A DNA stretch of 64,000 bases. Source: Pyrenopolyporus hunteri (lineage: Eukaryota; Ascomycota; Sordariomycetes; Xylariales; Hypoxylaceae). Shown here piece after piece: positions 1-12,853 of the stretch. Under the pieces are notes generated by a model. That model made no database searches. It saw only the letters and a list, made by a program, of their open reading frames with translations, and had not been told where the DNA came from. The stretch is taken from the NCBI GenBank assembly GCA_902806595.1, contig CADCXC010000044.1, positions 682,001 through 746,000 of the forward strand. The letters run 5' to 3'. Numbering within the stretch: position 1 is the stretch's first letter; every line of letters begins with the position of its first letter. A program made the position numbers and the translations under genes.

Positions 1-2516
1 GTGTTCACCCCATTGGAAGCCCGAATCCACGCACTGCTAAAAGGCCTCCGAAAGTTTAAGCACCCAAACGGAGATCTATTAATCGTCCCATTCGAAAGAC
101 TCCCAGACAAGCAAACAACACCTGACTACTTCGCTGCCATAAAAGACCCCATAGCGATGGACCTGATTAAGCGTAAGGCTAAGAGGAAGAAGTATCAGAA
201 TGTGGATCAAGTGCTGAGAGACCTCGATCTTATGTTCGAAAATGCGAAGCAGTACAACGAGGAGGGCAGCCAACTTTATAAGGATGCGGTCGAGTTGCAG
301 CGTCAGGCCCACTTGCTGGCTGAGCAAGAAAAGGCGAGGCCTGACAACGAATTCGAGGACGAGGACGGCCGACGGCCCTTGCCCGAGATCCATCACAAAG
401 GAGAGATCTGGCGAATTGGTAAGTTGTATAATAGTGTCGCGCAACTGTTTTGCGCCGTTTTGGCGGTTTTACTGACTAGGTACTTAGGCGATTGGGTCCA
501 TATCACTAATCCAAACGATCTGACGAAGCCCATCGTTGCGCAGATCTACCGGACTTGGGAAGACAAATCTGGGCAGAAGTGGGTGAATGCGTGTTGGTAC
601 TACCGGCCGGAGCAGACAGTCCATCGGTTCGAGAAGCATTTCCTCGAGAACGAGGTGGTCAAGACGGGCCAGTACCGGGATCACCGTATCGACGAAGTGG
701 TGGATCGGTGCTTCGTAATGTTTGTGACGCGCTACCATAAAGGTAGACCGCGAGGATTCCCTCGGGAGAAGGAGGTTTACGTGTGCGAAGCCAGGTACAA
801 CGAGGAAAAGCACAAGTTCAACAAGATCAAGACATGGGCGAGCTGCGTACCGGATGAGGTCCGCGAGAAGGATTACGAGATGGACATATTCGACCCACCT
901 CGCAAGCTTAAAAAGGTGCCCAGTCCCATCAAGCATCTTCTTCGAGACGATGCGAAGCCGACGGATCCCTTACCCAAGCCGACCTGGGGAGCGCCAAATG
1001 CGCCACCCCTCATTGGAGCCGTACATTGTCGCGCGAGAGAGCCAAACGTAAGTTGCTTCGTCATTTCCTTTGTCTTACTTGCCCTGGGGATCTCTAAACG
1101 CCACCACCTACATTATACCCCCTTCGCTCCCCTGGTAGGTAGAGGCAGTCGAAGGGGGAGAGGGAATAGGAAAGGAAAAGAAAAGAAGACGGAAGAGAAG
1201 CCAAATAAAAACAGCAAACAAAGAAGGGAATCTGATCTACCCCTCTGCTTTCATTCCTATCCCACACTCCCTCCAGCTTATCGATTGCGTTGCAAACTTT
1301 TGGCCTCGACCAAAAAAAAAAAAAAAAAACAGTTGACAATCCTTCTCTTTTTCTTTGTCTCACTGTGGCGCGTCATCTCAAATTAATCCAAAATTTCACT
1401 CATTTGTTCACACATTCTTTGCAGGAATCCCCACCGCCGGAGCCAACGCCATCGCCTCCCCCACCTCTCCCCATCATGGATTCAGTGCGCTGTCCTTCCT
1501 TAATGCAGGCGGCGCGTCCTGCTGATAGCCAGGGCGACATCGTCATGGGTGGTGCTCCTCACTTTTCGACCATTCCGGCCGGACCAACACCGACGCCTAC
1601 GCATGTCGGCGCCTACGCATCGCCCAATCCGTTCGCGCCGCGTCCTAGCCCGACCCCGGTCCCCGTTCCACAATATAGCGGCCATGTCGCCGCTCCTCAT
1701 CCCGGCTTTTCGGTTCAGGGTGTTCAAGGTGCCCACCACGGTGCTCACCACGGTGCTCACGGTCACCATCCCCCTCAGATGACCCAGACTCCACACTTCC
1801 AGCCGCATCAACCGCACCAACAGAACCAACAGCATCAACCACATCAGCCGCATCAGCCGCCCACCTACAACGGATACCCGCCTCAGTACAGCGCTTCACC
1901 GGTCCCTGTACCCCATCAAACCCCCCACCCTCCTCCCCATCAGATGAACACCCCTATGCCTGCCTACGACATGTCGCATCGTCTCGCGCCGTCCCCCGCT
2001 CGGGCCCCCATGACTGCTGCGCCTAGCCCCGGCCCGCATTCCCAGGGCAACGCCTACAACCCGCCCCGCCCAGTCGAGGTCTATCATTTGGATGACTCAT
2101 TGAATGCTAAGATCCCCGAAGAGGTTCGCGAGCAGTTCCAGCGCGATGAGGCAGGCCACGTGCTCTTCTTCACCCAGCCGCCTCTGGATCGCCCAAACCG
2201 CGGTCTATCTAGTGAAACCGCCAGCCTTGGACACAGCGCTCGCTACCTTGCCGATCGTGCGCGCGAAATCCAGGATCGTCGTGCGAAGCGCAAAGCGAGA
2301 GATGAGCTCCGTCAGGAGGAAGAGAAGAAGCGCCAGGAGATGGCAAAGCTCGCCGCCGAAAAGGAGAAGGAAGAGATGATCGATATTGCCAGCAACGTTT
2401 TCGCAACCTGGATCGAGTCCATGAACAAGGAAACCGAGAAGTTGATGGCTGTTTACGACGGCTGGAGTGTTCGCGACGAGGATATCGACGCCGTTGCTGA
2501 GTCGTGCGCGGGTTAG
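1..2516 (+). CDS. rsc1: RSC complex subunit Rsc1/Rsc2-like (bromodomain-BAH), 5' end cut off
   Basis: This is the 3' part of a subunit of the RSC chromatin-remodelling complex; the start lies before the window. Exons are 1-418, 488-1047 and 1425-2516, with introns 419-487 and 1048-1424; all phases close. The first exon carries a bromodomain (PDYFAAIKDP, then FENAKQYNEEGSQLY). A BAH domain follows across the first intron (DWVHITNP, WYYRPEQTVHR, VCEARYNEEKHKFNKIKTW). Known Rsc1/2 proteins have two bromodomains before the BAH, so an upstream one is probably missing. The C-terminal third is a Pro/Gln/His-rich low-complexity linker with repeated GAHH and HQPHQ units. It is followed by a charged coiled-coil stretch (REIQDRRAKRKARDELRQEE) and a conserved-looking tail. 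Bromodomains bind acetyl-lysine; the role here is inferred from domain order. Confidence 0.88.
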
Positions 2517-3704
2517 CTACCCGACCCGAAGCCCGACGGTGAAGAGTGATTCCACACCACATTCGATTCTATTCGATTCTGTTTAATTTGTATTCCAAGG
2601 GCGTTCTCGGGGAGAGGACAATATGTTCGCCTAAGGAGTCTAAAGATACCACTTCCCTGGTTAAGGTCCCAGCAGTAATCGGTCGTATTCACAGGAGGAA
2701 AATGTCATGGCTGTACAACAGATTAATCCGTTCCACGATGTCACAATAGCAACGGTTCTTAGAACAACAAAATGAATATTGCTCCATCTCACTTATAATG
2801 CGTCCAAGGAGGTAGTTACACGCATTTTCTAGTCCGAATCGTAACTCAGGGGTACAGCTCTTTATTCGTCGAACAACCTACGATCCAGATATATTTCTTT
2901 CCCTGATTCAATTTATAACATTATTGCGCTACCTTGTTGGTGCTATTATGGAGTACCATTGCCTACGAATCGGAGGGGTTTAGCTGTCTGGTATCGTCGA
3001 CGTAGAGCGACGTAGCGCGACGGATTACCTACCTCCTATGTAGGTAGACATATATAGGTACCTACCGATACACCTTGCTAGACGGTGGTGAGGATAAGTA
3101 TTCGCGCAAAGGCGTTAGTGGCACAGAAAAACATCATATGGCGCTAAAGCTTCTATCATGCCGACTTGAGGAATTACCTAGGTTTCTACTCAAAGTTCAG
3201 GCACAGGACTATCGCCGTAGCTAGGTACTTAAGGTAAACAACAGGCTAGGGCAACTAGATTATGGAACCTAATCTGTCACGCGTTCACGATATGACAAGC
3301 TCTTCTACGATAGTAATCTTCTCAGCTCTATATTGCTAGGTACCGAATCGAGATATAAGATCTCCTGATGTACCTGAGACGTATCTTTCCGCAAGAACCC
3401 TCTTCTCGGCTAGTCACTATTCGGGGATCATTTGCTACCGCTACCGTATGTAACTTCGCCCTTCAATGTTTCACTCCCCCAAGTCATCCGCCCAAAGGGT
3501 ACTTAGGTTGGCGGAACCGTGGTCAAGGGTATCCGAGTCGATTCCGAGACGAAGGGTGGTATCATAACTGAGGACGAGTATTCTCTTATTCTTCACGCTG
3601 CTGGCCATTGCAGGCCAGTCCCACCGGTATTTCCGCGTAAATCGGACGCTGCGCAATTTGTGAAGACAATATGGCAAGTAACCCAAATGCTATGCGAGTA
3701 ACGC
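2517..3704. other. convergent intergenic region, no gene seen
   Basis: This 1.2-kb stretch lies between two converging genes, so it should hold their 3' ends and terminators. Open frames are short and show no family signal. A small GCGACGTA-like direct repeat lies near 2997-3022 and a GGTACC-type palindromic cluster at 3029-3064. Confidence 0.6.
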
Positions 3705-6700
3705 CTAGGAGAAATGACGTCTAATAATTTGTTGTCCCTCCGGCGAGAAGTGTTGCTGCAACAGTGGCATCGGGTCGACGTTTGCCGACTGAAGGAGGAT
3801 TTGAATTGCTCGGGCGACACGCGCGCTAAGCTGCCCATGAAGCATTTCGGCCTCGAGAGCCTGTCCCACGTAAACGAAAACTTTGTCAACCTGACTGGTT
3901 ACCGCCGGGTTTTGTCTAAATGGATAATTAGCGATGTAAGCCCTTCTAGACGTGTAGCACGCAAGGGAAGCGTGTGCTTATCACTACTGAGATATTGAAA
4001 ACTTACTGTTCGATCAGCTCTACGAGATAACCGTAAGCATATGGGGCCGCCTCTTCATCATTGGTGACCGGTAGAGTATTGACCCTGTATAATGAACCCG
4101 ATCAGCGGCGACGATCAACCTACCATGATTTCAGGCACATACCATTGGACAGCGATTGCTTGTGGGTCTTGCAGACTTTGCTTGTTAAAATGAAGGATCT
4201 TCGCGATGGCGGCGCAAGCATTCTCTATATGTACGTTAGTAACCTTTGGGAATTCCTCCAAGCCCAACTACGTGACTCACCGGTGGCATAAACGGCCTCC
4301 TCACCACGCGCATCCGGTATCTGCGTCGCTTGGAATAAATACGGTATCGACGTCGCCAGGAACTGGGACCAGGGAGCTCCTCCGCGATGAGCGGCCACTC
4401 CAATACCGTAACTACCTAATACGTCAGTAATCACAAGACAGGGAACTCTGCGGATCTCGGCCGAGTAACGATATGCAGCAAGTCGTACTGGGACTTAGCT
4501 AAGAATTATACTTACGCGGCAGCTTGTCGAATTGCAGCGGAAGGATCTTTGCAGCCTTCTAGCAGGGCGGTGCTAATGGCTTGCGCGTAGCGGACGCTTT
4601 CCGGCCCGCAGTATTCTAGGACATCATCCATAATACAAAGCCCCCATTGGCGCTGCGTGGGATCTGGCGACGTGAGGAAACTCTCGTATGTGTGCATAAG
4701 ACGTTCCCAAGGTCGGAGGAAAGTAGCGCCATGGTTCTTGAAAATAGAGTGAAACGCCTTGTTCATGTCGGACAGCAAAGTCTGGTCGTCCTCTATTGCG
4801 AGCAAAAGCTCTTCAGCTTCATCCTCGGCGTCCTCGGCGGCGGCCCCTTCTTTATCCTCCTCGCGTCGAGCAACACGGTCCTTGTAGTCTTCAATAGCTG
4901 AATGGACCCCGTCGATGAATTTCTCCATGTGCTGCTGGCTGAGGCAGTCCTTGCCAACTACTTCGACTGATTCGTAGAAACACTGATACATCTCGGCCAG
5001 AGCGTCAATGGCCGGCTCGGCAGTTAGGACTTCGAGTAGCTTGTCCACAGTTCCGGCCCATAAGCCTCGCAGTTCGTTGGACTCGGGTCCGTATGCTTTC
5101 TTATATGAGCTGAGGAGCTGAGGTACGAGCTTTGCTGAAATAAACCGGACCGGGTCGTGGAAGAAGAAAGCGAGGCCTGGTAATGCAATTTTTTCCATTG
5201 TATCGGCCACGTACGGAGCAAAATGACCCTCGAGTGTCTGCGCATAGACGACAAGCAGCTCGATCGCCATATGCTTATCGTCCATTGTGCTAGTCCTAAT
5301 CCCAATCATCTTGCCCTTGAGCGGCACCAGCTCCCACCCATCCTCCTGCTGAAGTTGTTCGATCTCGTCGTCCGTGTCAAGCAACTGGATATCAGCCTTA
5401 GCGCTGGCCAGTTCAACTAGAGGCGGCATAACATTCGGCAAGAAGCGTAGGAAGTCGGTGCCCATGACCCTACACATGCGTCCCCAGCAGTGCATAAGAT
5501 ACTGCGACTGCGGGTCGTCAGGATCGGTGATGTTAGCTTGGATGTTGGCAAGGAGGTCAACCAAAGTCATCGCATCGTTTCCGAGCCGTTCCTTTCCAAC
5601 AGCCAATGCTATCAAGGTAGCACATTCCATGGCCTTTGCGCGAAGCAGTCGGTATTCCTTTTCTGTTTCCCGTCGCAATACGTCGACGAGTAGAGGCATC
5701 AATGTGTTGTAATACTTGGAGAAGGCCGCCTCGGCAGCATCTGCGATCGTCGCGATCGTCGATAGGGCTTGTTCCTGGACGTAACGCTTTTCATTCTGGA
5801 GGAGCTGGAAGAGTTGAGATAATAACTGGTCCAGATAGGGTTCGAGAATACTCTTTTCCGCCTCCTCGCAGAAATTCACAAGCGCAGCAGCGGCGTGGGC
5901 TTTCACGCGGCCCTCCGGGGAGTCGAGTACGGGAATGATGGTCTTCAAGACAGTATCATAATACTCTTTCTGCATCGTAGGCGCAAAGTCCGTGCTCATT
6001 TGCCCGAGGGCTTGACATCCAGCCCAGCGAACCCGCGGGTGAGGATCCTTCAACGCGGGGACAACGAGCTCAAGGACCTGGCTGAGCTCCTTAACCATAA
6101 GATCACGGCAGCCCTCGGAAATGGCAGAGATGGCCATCAGAGCCGCATGGCGATCCTTCCATGCCATAGAAGTCATCATCCTTGGGAGCCAGTGAAACGT
6201 CGGAGCCAGAATGGTCTCACCACCGAGCTTATTGGCTAAACGGTCCATGCACTGTTCTCCCGCAACATGGTTAAGGTCACTCTCCTCCTGGTCGAAATCA
6301 TCTGACGCTAACCATTCGGCGGCATCGTCGTCGTCCTCGCCGAGATCGGTCATTAGGCTCAGACACTGCGTGATCATATCGTTCGTGTACGAGGGATCCT
6401 TGCGGCACATGGATGGGGCGTAGTCGGCAAATGTAGCCATGAGCTCAAGCGCATTCTGCCGACAGAGATCGTTTAACTCCTTGTCCTGTATGACGCCGAT
6501 GCTGAACATGACGAGGTTATGAAATAGGGGTCTAAACATCTTAGGTGACGTCTCGGCGAGCTCAATCAGAGCCACAAGGGCCTTGCTAAGATCTTCGGAA
6601 TCGTGCGAATCTTTGATAGGCGGCAAGATGTTGAGCACATCGGGTAGCAATGAAAAATACTTGGATTGTGCCTTCTTGGGGAGACTTCGGAAGAAGGAAG

Positions 6701-7552
6701 CGAAGGCTTCCATGGCGGCTAAGCGAACCGCGACAGAATCATCCTTGAAGCCTCTGTTAAAGGCCTCTAGCACGGCGCTCTCGTGCTGTCTCTCGATGAT
6801 ACCAGGCGTCGTCGCAAAGACACGGTAGGCGGTCTCGCGCTGACCAGCGTCGGGGGCCACGCTCAGGTTGAAGAGTACGGCTAGGATCTCCGGCCACTGT
6901 TCGTCTGGGATATTCAAGTCAGCAGTCATTCTCCTGGGCAGGTTACTCTCGGTGGATAGGTAGCTGCTAACTGCTTTTCTCTAACGCAAAATGAAGGGGA
7001 GTGGCATATGTATCAAGGAATGATTGTGGTGACTACACAAGCATCGGATAGGGGTAGAAGGGTGGGTTTGGTACTAACTGGTCTCTGAGTACTGCCTTGC
7101 AACGTCGGCAACGGCATCGCTAACTTTGTTCCGCACTAGGCGGTCCCTTTCGTTGGCCAAGGCCTCCAGGAGTTTCTGGCGGATAACAGAAGCCTGTTCA
7201 GGGGGTAGAGATATGAATATCTCGGCGCTGTCGCCTTTGTCGGATTTGCGCGTCTTGGACGCTATTCGACGAAATATGACGGCGGCAAAGGAACGGAGCT
7301 AGGGGTGGAGGGTGACGGGTCAGTATTGAGTCCAACACAAAGACAATGATAGAAGTAAGTCGTACTCACCGAGGTTTCAGGCGAGGCAGCTATCTGCTCG
7401 GCGAGGCCCATCAATAAAATCTCAGGCCGGGTGACGGTCCAGTTGTTTTGCAAATGCCCCTCAGCCTGAGACCGTATGGAATTGTCTGGGGATTGCAGAG
7501 CTTGCAGGAGTTGTGTCAACTCTGCGTGAGTCTCCGCCGGAAGCACCGACAT
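3705..7552 (-). CDS. PSE1: Importin-5 / Pse1 (Kap121)-type karyopherin beta
   Basis: This is a nuclear import receptor built of HEAT repeats, binding Ran-GTP and cargo. Exons in gene order are 7552-7370, 7298-7079, 6904-4516, 4411-4281, 4224-4143, 4084-4007 and 3915-3705. They sum to 3294 nt (1097 aa), the usual length of importin-5. The N-terminus (LLQALQSPDNSIRSQAE, AAVIFRRIASKT), the DDDDAAEWLASDDFDQEESD acidic loop, KDPHPRVRWAGCQALGQMST, EDGWELVPLKGK and RQWGLCIMDDVLEYCGPES match the Pse1/Sal3/IPO5 subfamily rather than Kap95 or Kap123. The ATG at 6929 falls inside the second intron (7078-6905) and is not the start: the acceptor at 6905 restores the family motif ETNEQWPEIL. The C-terminus spreads over four short exons that a single-frame reading would miss. 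Confidence 0.95.
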
Positions 7553-9718
7553 GATTGCTGGTGATCGAGGTGGGGTGGGTCGCGAACGTTCCTCTATTTT
7601 CGGGGAGGAGGGAGACGGAGTGAAATAGGGTATTGGGTAGAGGTCAGGGAGGTTAGGTTGTCAACCAAGTTGTAATCGCTTCGTGAAGTTGTGCCCCGCA
7701 GGGCTAAGACGCGGTGGCCTGCTGCGGGCTCTATGAATATAATAGATCAGGTAGAGAGGAATGCCGAGATGCAGCGAATCCAAAGCAATAGAACTCTGTT
7801 TGGTCGGGATTCTAGTCTGATCGAAATTTTGTATGCGACCCCGGAAAAGAATAAATCCAAGTGAATATGGGGGGAGGAGAGATCTGGCCTGCGCCGTTAC
7901 TATTGTCGTTATTGTATTTTGGTTGGAATCAACAATGGCGAGGGGTCGCGAAAGAGGGGAGGTTTTGCTGTGGACTCTTCTTTTTTTTTTTTTCCCTTCC
8001 CAAGCCTAGAGATAAAATAAAATTTTAGTAGCAGCAAAAGCAGTCAACTTGGAATGGCCCGTGCGCACCTGCTTTCAGAGACTAAACTAACTTGAAGCAG
8101 AAACTTTTGCTACTTAATCCGGAGCATTTGGCTCGAATGAGTATAAATCAGGCACGAGACAGAGTATATGGTAGGTACCGGCCTAGTATCGTGTATGTGT
8201 ACGTGTGCGTGTGCGTGTGAGTGTGTATGTGCTGCTTATCATTCCAGTTAGCAGTATCGATAAGACCGATCCAAAGGTACAAGCATACCTACCAGGTATA
8301 TATAGGTCCATATAAGCACGTATGGACGTGGGTATTTACACCTATGTAGTTACCAGTACAGGTAGGTAGGTAGGTAGGTAGGTAGGTAGGTAGGTAGGTA
8401 GGTAGGTAGGTAGGTAGGTAGGTAGGTAGGTAGGTAGGTAGGTAGGTAGGTAGGTAGGTAGGTAGGTAGGTAGGTAGGTAGGTAGGTAGGTAGGTAGGTA
8501 CCAGGTATGTATAGATGGAAGTTGCATGTTTGCATGTACATATCATAGCACTCGAGGTGAATCACCCAAGATACATCCATACCTCAGAATATCTCCATAT
8601 CTAGCATACCCCCGGACCTGGTTGGCCTCGATGTCTTAGATCTCGAGCATAAACTTTTCCTTCGCGCTGCCACGTATTGCAGTCCCAAATCCACTCCTAC
8701 TCCTTATTCGTCGACGCAATAAAGTATAGGTATAGTAATCAAGGATAACCACCTAGGTGCCTACTTAGATCCGACCTTTCGATTCCCCAGAAACCCGACT
8801 TGCTGATAAGCACCTACAGACACACAATCATGGCGAATGGATCTATACGGATATAGAGAACTTTACATTCCTTCATAACCACCCCCTCCGAAACGTGTTA
8901 AAGATTGAACTTGGGCACATTTACATGTTTCTTGGTTCCCAGCAGTACGCAAGTACATACCTACATAGATCCGTAGGTCCCTGGTACGCGTGATAGAGGT
9001 ATTATGTATTGTACGCAATACGTCCGCTTATAAAAAGGTCGGCCCACTCTCCCTAGGTACCTTCCCCCGCCCCCTCCAGCTGTGGCTTTACATACCTACC
9101 TAGGTACAGAGGTACGTGCTAATACGCCAGCTGCAGATCGACGTAAATGACTGATGGGTGACGGTGTGAAAAGGTGAAGGAGGGGTTTGTATTCGTGCTG
9201 GGTACTTATGCTCCATGCTCTTATGCTCCATGCTCCACGGGGCGGTTGGCGCTATCCACAATAGGAATAATCTACTCGTATTATATCTAGATGTATAATC
9301 CGTATAGGTAGGTAGGTACTTACCTAGGTATATACATGGTATAATAGGTAGTAGGCAGTCCCATCTCGCCGGTGTATTTGTATCAATTAATTCAATCAAT
9401 GCTTCCTGCACCACCTCCTACATGTGTGTAGGCGACCGAGGTCCAACCTTTCTCGCCCTCACCGACCATACTAAGATCGATCACAACAATGATCTCTATC
9501 GTCTCAAGGAGCTTCCCTTCCCCAATACTACACAAGAGTCGATAGCTGGTAGGCAAACGCTGTAACTACCTACGTAACTGCGCTTCATGCAGCTGGAGCT
9601 TCCGAGCTAGAAGTCGTCCCCAACTCGCCTCGATCCCACGATTAACCGAACAGCGATACCGTAGAATATAATATATCATTTACTACCACTCGAATCCTCG
9701 GTCTAAGTCGTACCCACC
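7553..9718. other. divergent intergenic region with GGTA array
   Basis: This 2.2-kb region separates divergent importin and Sds23 genes and must hold both promoters. It contains a T-run at about 7979-7993, a GT-rich tract at about 8196-8230, the perfect GGTA array (listed separately) and further short TAGGTA motifs near 9050-9110 and 9306-9330. No gene is recognised. Confidence 0.6.
8361..8500. repeat. perfect (GGTA)35 microsatellite
   Basis: Thirty-five uninterrupted copies of the tetranucleotide GGTA run over 140 bases. All reverse frames are open and would encode a Thr-Tyr-Leu-Pro repeat, which I regard as an artefact. The array is flanked by GTACAG and by CCAGGTATG. Confidence 0.98.
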
Positions 9719-11316
9719 ATGGATTCCAACACATCGCATCCCAGGGGAAGCAAAGAGCCCAAGGAAATGAGCATCTCACCGCCGCCCCCTCAGCGAACTG
9801 GCTCTTCCTCGAGTCTGCATAAATCAGGCCATGTCCTAGGCCACAGCCATCGCTCAAGCCTCGCAGAGAACTTAAGGGGCCTGCCACCGTCACCGCGGAA
9901 TCAGCGACACCCGTCTTTCACCCAGGCCGCTATACAAGAATTGCTCAATCATCCGCCCGCTCCAAGGCAGCACAACCCTCGCTTTGCTGGGAGGGATTGG
10001 CGCGACGTTGCAGTCGGAGAGCTTGTGTCGAAAGACGATGTCTCCTGGGTCGAAATGGACACCAGCGTGCAGGATGCCACAATGGTACTGCTCACTACTC
10101 GTACCCGCCCATATAGACACACGCAGCGGCTAATCTCTAATCGTGTTTCTAGGCGCTCCTTAAGAATGCCTCTAGCAATGTCGTCATCATCCGGGAGAAT
10201 ACCACCAGCACCGTTCCGATTTCTACATTCGACTATAACGACTTGAACGCCTACATCTTAGTCGTGGTTGGGTTGGCGCACCCAAGCGACGACTTAGTTG
10301 AATTATACGATACATTGGCGAAGAGAGCCCAAGCCCGGATTAGTATTCCGCTCCGTGATATACAGCCGATATGCCGGAAAGAATCCCTCATCACCCTGCA
10401 GGCGGACGAAGACCTGGCCAAGGCGATCGAAGTGTTCGGCAGCGGTGTGCATCGAGTGCTCGTCGCCAATCATCATTCGGAAGTAATTGGCATCTTGAGC
10501 CAGCTGAAGCTACTGGAATTCTTCTGGAACGAGGGCGTTAACTTTCGTGTTATTGACGAGCTTTATCCCAAACTCCTCCGCGAAGTCGGCGTTGGCTCGC
10601 AGCAAATAATAGCCGTCAAGTACGTGCACCGCCACTCTACCACGGCCCAACTATGAATTTTTCCCTAACAACCGTATAGTGCAGATAGCCCATTGAAAGA
10701 GGCACTTAATCTTATGAACCAAGAGGGCCTATCAAGCGTTGCCGTCGTTGACAACGGTTTAAATGTCGTCGGCAACATTTCCACCGTCGATGTCAAACTG
10801 CTTACCAATTCAACGAGTCTCCCGTTACTGCACAATTCATGCATGCACTTCATATCGGTCATCCTGACCGAAGAAGGTGTAGAGAAAGGCAAGGATTCAT
10901 TCCCGGTCTTTTACGTTAACCCCTACTCGACGCTCGCGCACACCGTAGCCAAATTAGTGGCCACCCGTTCGCATAGAATGTGGATCGTGGAGTCAGCATC
11001 TCCATCCCCTTCTGCGCCCGGGACACCTTCGCTAGGCCCCACCGTTTTTGTTCCAACTCCATCCTCTTCACAGACATCTCTTACCGGTAGCCATTTTCCT
11101 TCGGTCCCACCGGCTTCTACGCTGCCGGGATCTCATTTATCAGGGCGCCTAATCGGCGTCGTTACCTTGACAGACATCCTCAACCTCTTTGCAAGGTCTA
11201 CTGGGCTTAACCCTTCGGATCCGAGTGAGCAGCGAGCCAGAAGGCGGAGGAGCTCTAGCAGTTCCGTTCGCCCATCCATCGAGTCTGCTCGTGCCAGCCT
11301 CGACATTCGGCGTTAG
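9719..11316 (+). CDS. SDS23: Sds23/Moc1-type CBS-domain protein
   Basis: This protein resembles Sds23, a regulator of the anaphase/PP2A-type phosphatase pathway and of stress and nutrient responses in yeasts. Exons are 9719-10084, 10153-10619 and 10680-11316, with introns of 68 and 60 nt; the sum is 1470 nt (489 aa), typical of the family. The N-terminus is Ser/Pro-rich (SPPPPQRTGSSSSLHKSGH). CBS repeats are visible as LAKAIEVFGSGVHRVLVAN/EVIGILSQ, PLKEALNLMNQEGLSSVAVV/VVGNISTVD and STLAHTVAKLVATRSHRMWIV/RLIGVVTLTDILNLF, with a more divergent first one (DTSVQDATMALLKNASSNV). A Ser/Thr/Pro-rich insert splits the last repeat. The C-terminus is basic and Ser-rich (RARRRRSSSSSVRPS). CBS pairs bind adenosine nucleotides in related proteins; that is family knowledge, not shown here. 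Confidence 0.93.
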
Positions 11317-12308
11317 AGGCGCAGGGACATACCATCATGAATAAGAGAGGCACGAAACTCCATTTACTACCAGGGTGGATGGCTCCTTAAGGTTAACATA
11401 ATGGCGGCCAAGCCGCCATTGGGTCCGCTGTTACTTCGAAATGATAATTGGGGCATTAGCAGTAGAAGGAGGGGGGGAAGGGGGGAGTTGCGCACCGTTT
11501 TATTTCACGGCGCGGTGATGCTTACATGACATTTTATTCGGGAGACGACTGGCTTGTTTCCGGCTCTCCCTCTACGAGAAATCATGGTCCGAGTTCTCCG
11601 GATATACTCAAGATAATCCCATGCGGACACATTTCCCTAGTACTATTCAATGACACTGCTCAGTAACGGGAAATATTCAGCTCCAATATGAAATTTTATT
11701 GGTATTCTATCTTAGTTCTATAGCATTGGTTCTATTGAACCTGTAGTAGAAAGTGAATAAGGATACCACTACATAAGGTACCTCCCATTCTGCTAGACTT
11801 TTACCTACGATTAGCTACTTAGCATCGTTCTAGTTTACCTCACGTACCCCTTAAAATATGAAGTTGGTGCAGATGTAGTGGAAGTATGAAACCGGGGACT
11901 TCTATTGGCGCATCTCGGTCGAATTATACATGCTCGTACCTATTGGGGCAATGGTCCTCCTTTGTACTATTTTGCACCCGCATTATAATTTGAACTAGGT
12001 ACCATGATAAATAAAAGATTCTGGAGGACATAGGCAGTGAAATTTCTATTACACCTGCATGGAGCAAAAAAAATTTTTTTTTCTCTTTGAGACGTTGTTA
12101 GTCGTTTCTAGGAAGATGCGCATAATGGTAGAATCTTACATACAACAATGATATGACGACCAAGGCCGACCCAGGCAGCCAGATATTAAGGTACACGCCG
12201 AAGTAAGTAATTATTGCCTATAGCGGTTAGAACTAGCAGTGCATTTTGCAGCTCCAACTTCTGTAGACTATATAGCGCAATTACGAAGATAAAAATCAGC
12301 AAATCAAC
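11317..12308. other. intergenic, no gene seen
   Basis: Downstream of SDS23 the sequence is AT-leaning, with a G-rich tract at about 11466-11487 and an A/T-run at about 12066-12083. I see no open frame with a family signal. Confidence 0.5.
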
Positions 12309-12408
12309 GGCACGATGCCGGAGTGGTCTAACGGGTGAGACTTGAATCGCATATGATCCAGTCTATCTCATGTCTTCGGACGCGCAGGTTCGAATCCTGC
12401 TCGTGTCG
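12309..12408 (+). tRNA. tRNA-Ser (anticodon UGA) with an 18-nt intron
   Basis: The acceptor arms GGCACGA (12309-12315) and TCGTGTC (12401-12407) pair over seven positions, with one G-U, and the discriminator is G at 12408. The T arm is GCAGG-TTCGAAT-CCTGC, giving the B box GGTTCGAATCC at 12387-12397. A long variable arm (GTC-TTCG-GAC) makes it class II. The anticodon stem TGAGA/TCTCA encloses a loop CTTGAA...A with anticodon TGA at 12343-12345. The extra 18 nt (12347-12364) sit just after position 37, the canonical tRNA intron site. The mature sequence closely resembles yeast tRNA-Ser(UGA). A TTTT at 12411 is a plausible Pol III terminator. Confidence 0.93.
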
Positions 12409-12853
12409 CATTTTGCTTTTTATGTTGCGCTACTTTAACGCCACATATTTTATTTTTCTTCCTTTTTTCTGACTCCTTATTTCCGCTTCCAATACCTATA
12501 ATACACCTTACCTACTCAGGTCGGCGTTGTAGATCCGAGTTGGGTACCTAAGTGTGTATGCACTAATACTTAGACCCTAAAACGTCACAATTTTATGTAT
12601 TTGTTTTTTCTCTTATGAGTGAGTGACTTGATTAATACTCGATTGCTGGTATCATTATAATGAATGACAAAATCGTTATGAGACATCTGTGGATGTGTCT
12701 AACGCGTGCAGATTCTCGATTAGGTACTGGACTTTTAAGACGGATATCTCCTTCTCCTGAACCATGAAGCTACCGGTACCTAGCTTTTTCAAACCCTCGG
12801 GCCTCCAGCAACTCCTAGCCAATGAATGCAGGGACTTGTTTCCCGTATGCTTC
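12409..12853. other. intergenic between tRNA and small gene
   Basis: This stretch begins with the T-rich Pol III stop region. An open frame on the minus strand (12676-12987) overlaps the next gene in another frame and ends with a protein-like stretch (SVLKVQYLIENLHAL). I could not join it to that gene by a convincing intron. Confidence 0.4.

Noticed and set aside
4512..6929. An 805-codon frame as the full importin gene starting at Met 6929
   Set aside because: That Met is inside an intron; family motifs continue in upstream and downstream exons with exact phase.
8289..8580. Reverse open frames encoding Thr-Tyr-Leu-Pro repeats
   Set aside because: They are translations of the GGTA array; all frames are open because the unit lacks stops, and no start context or conserved flank is seen.
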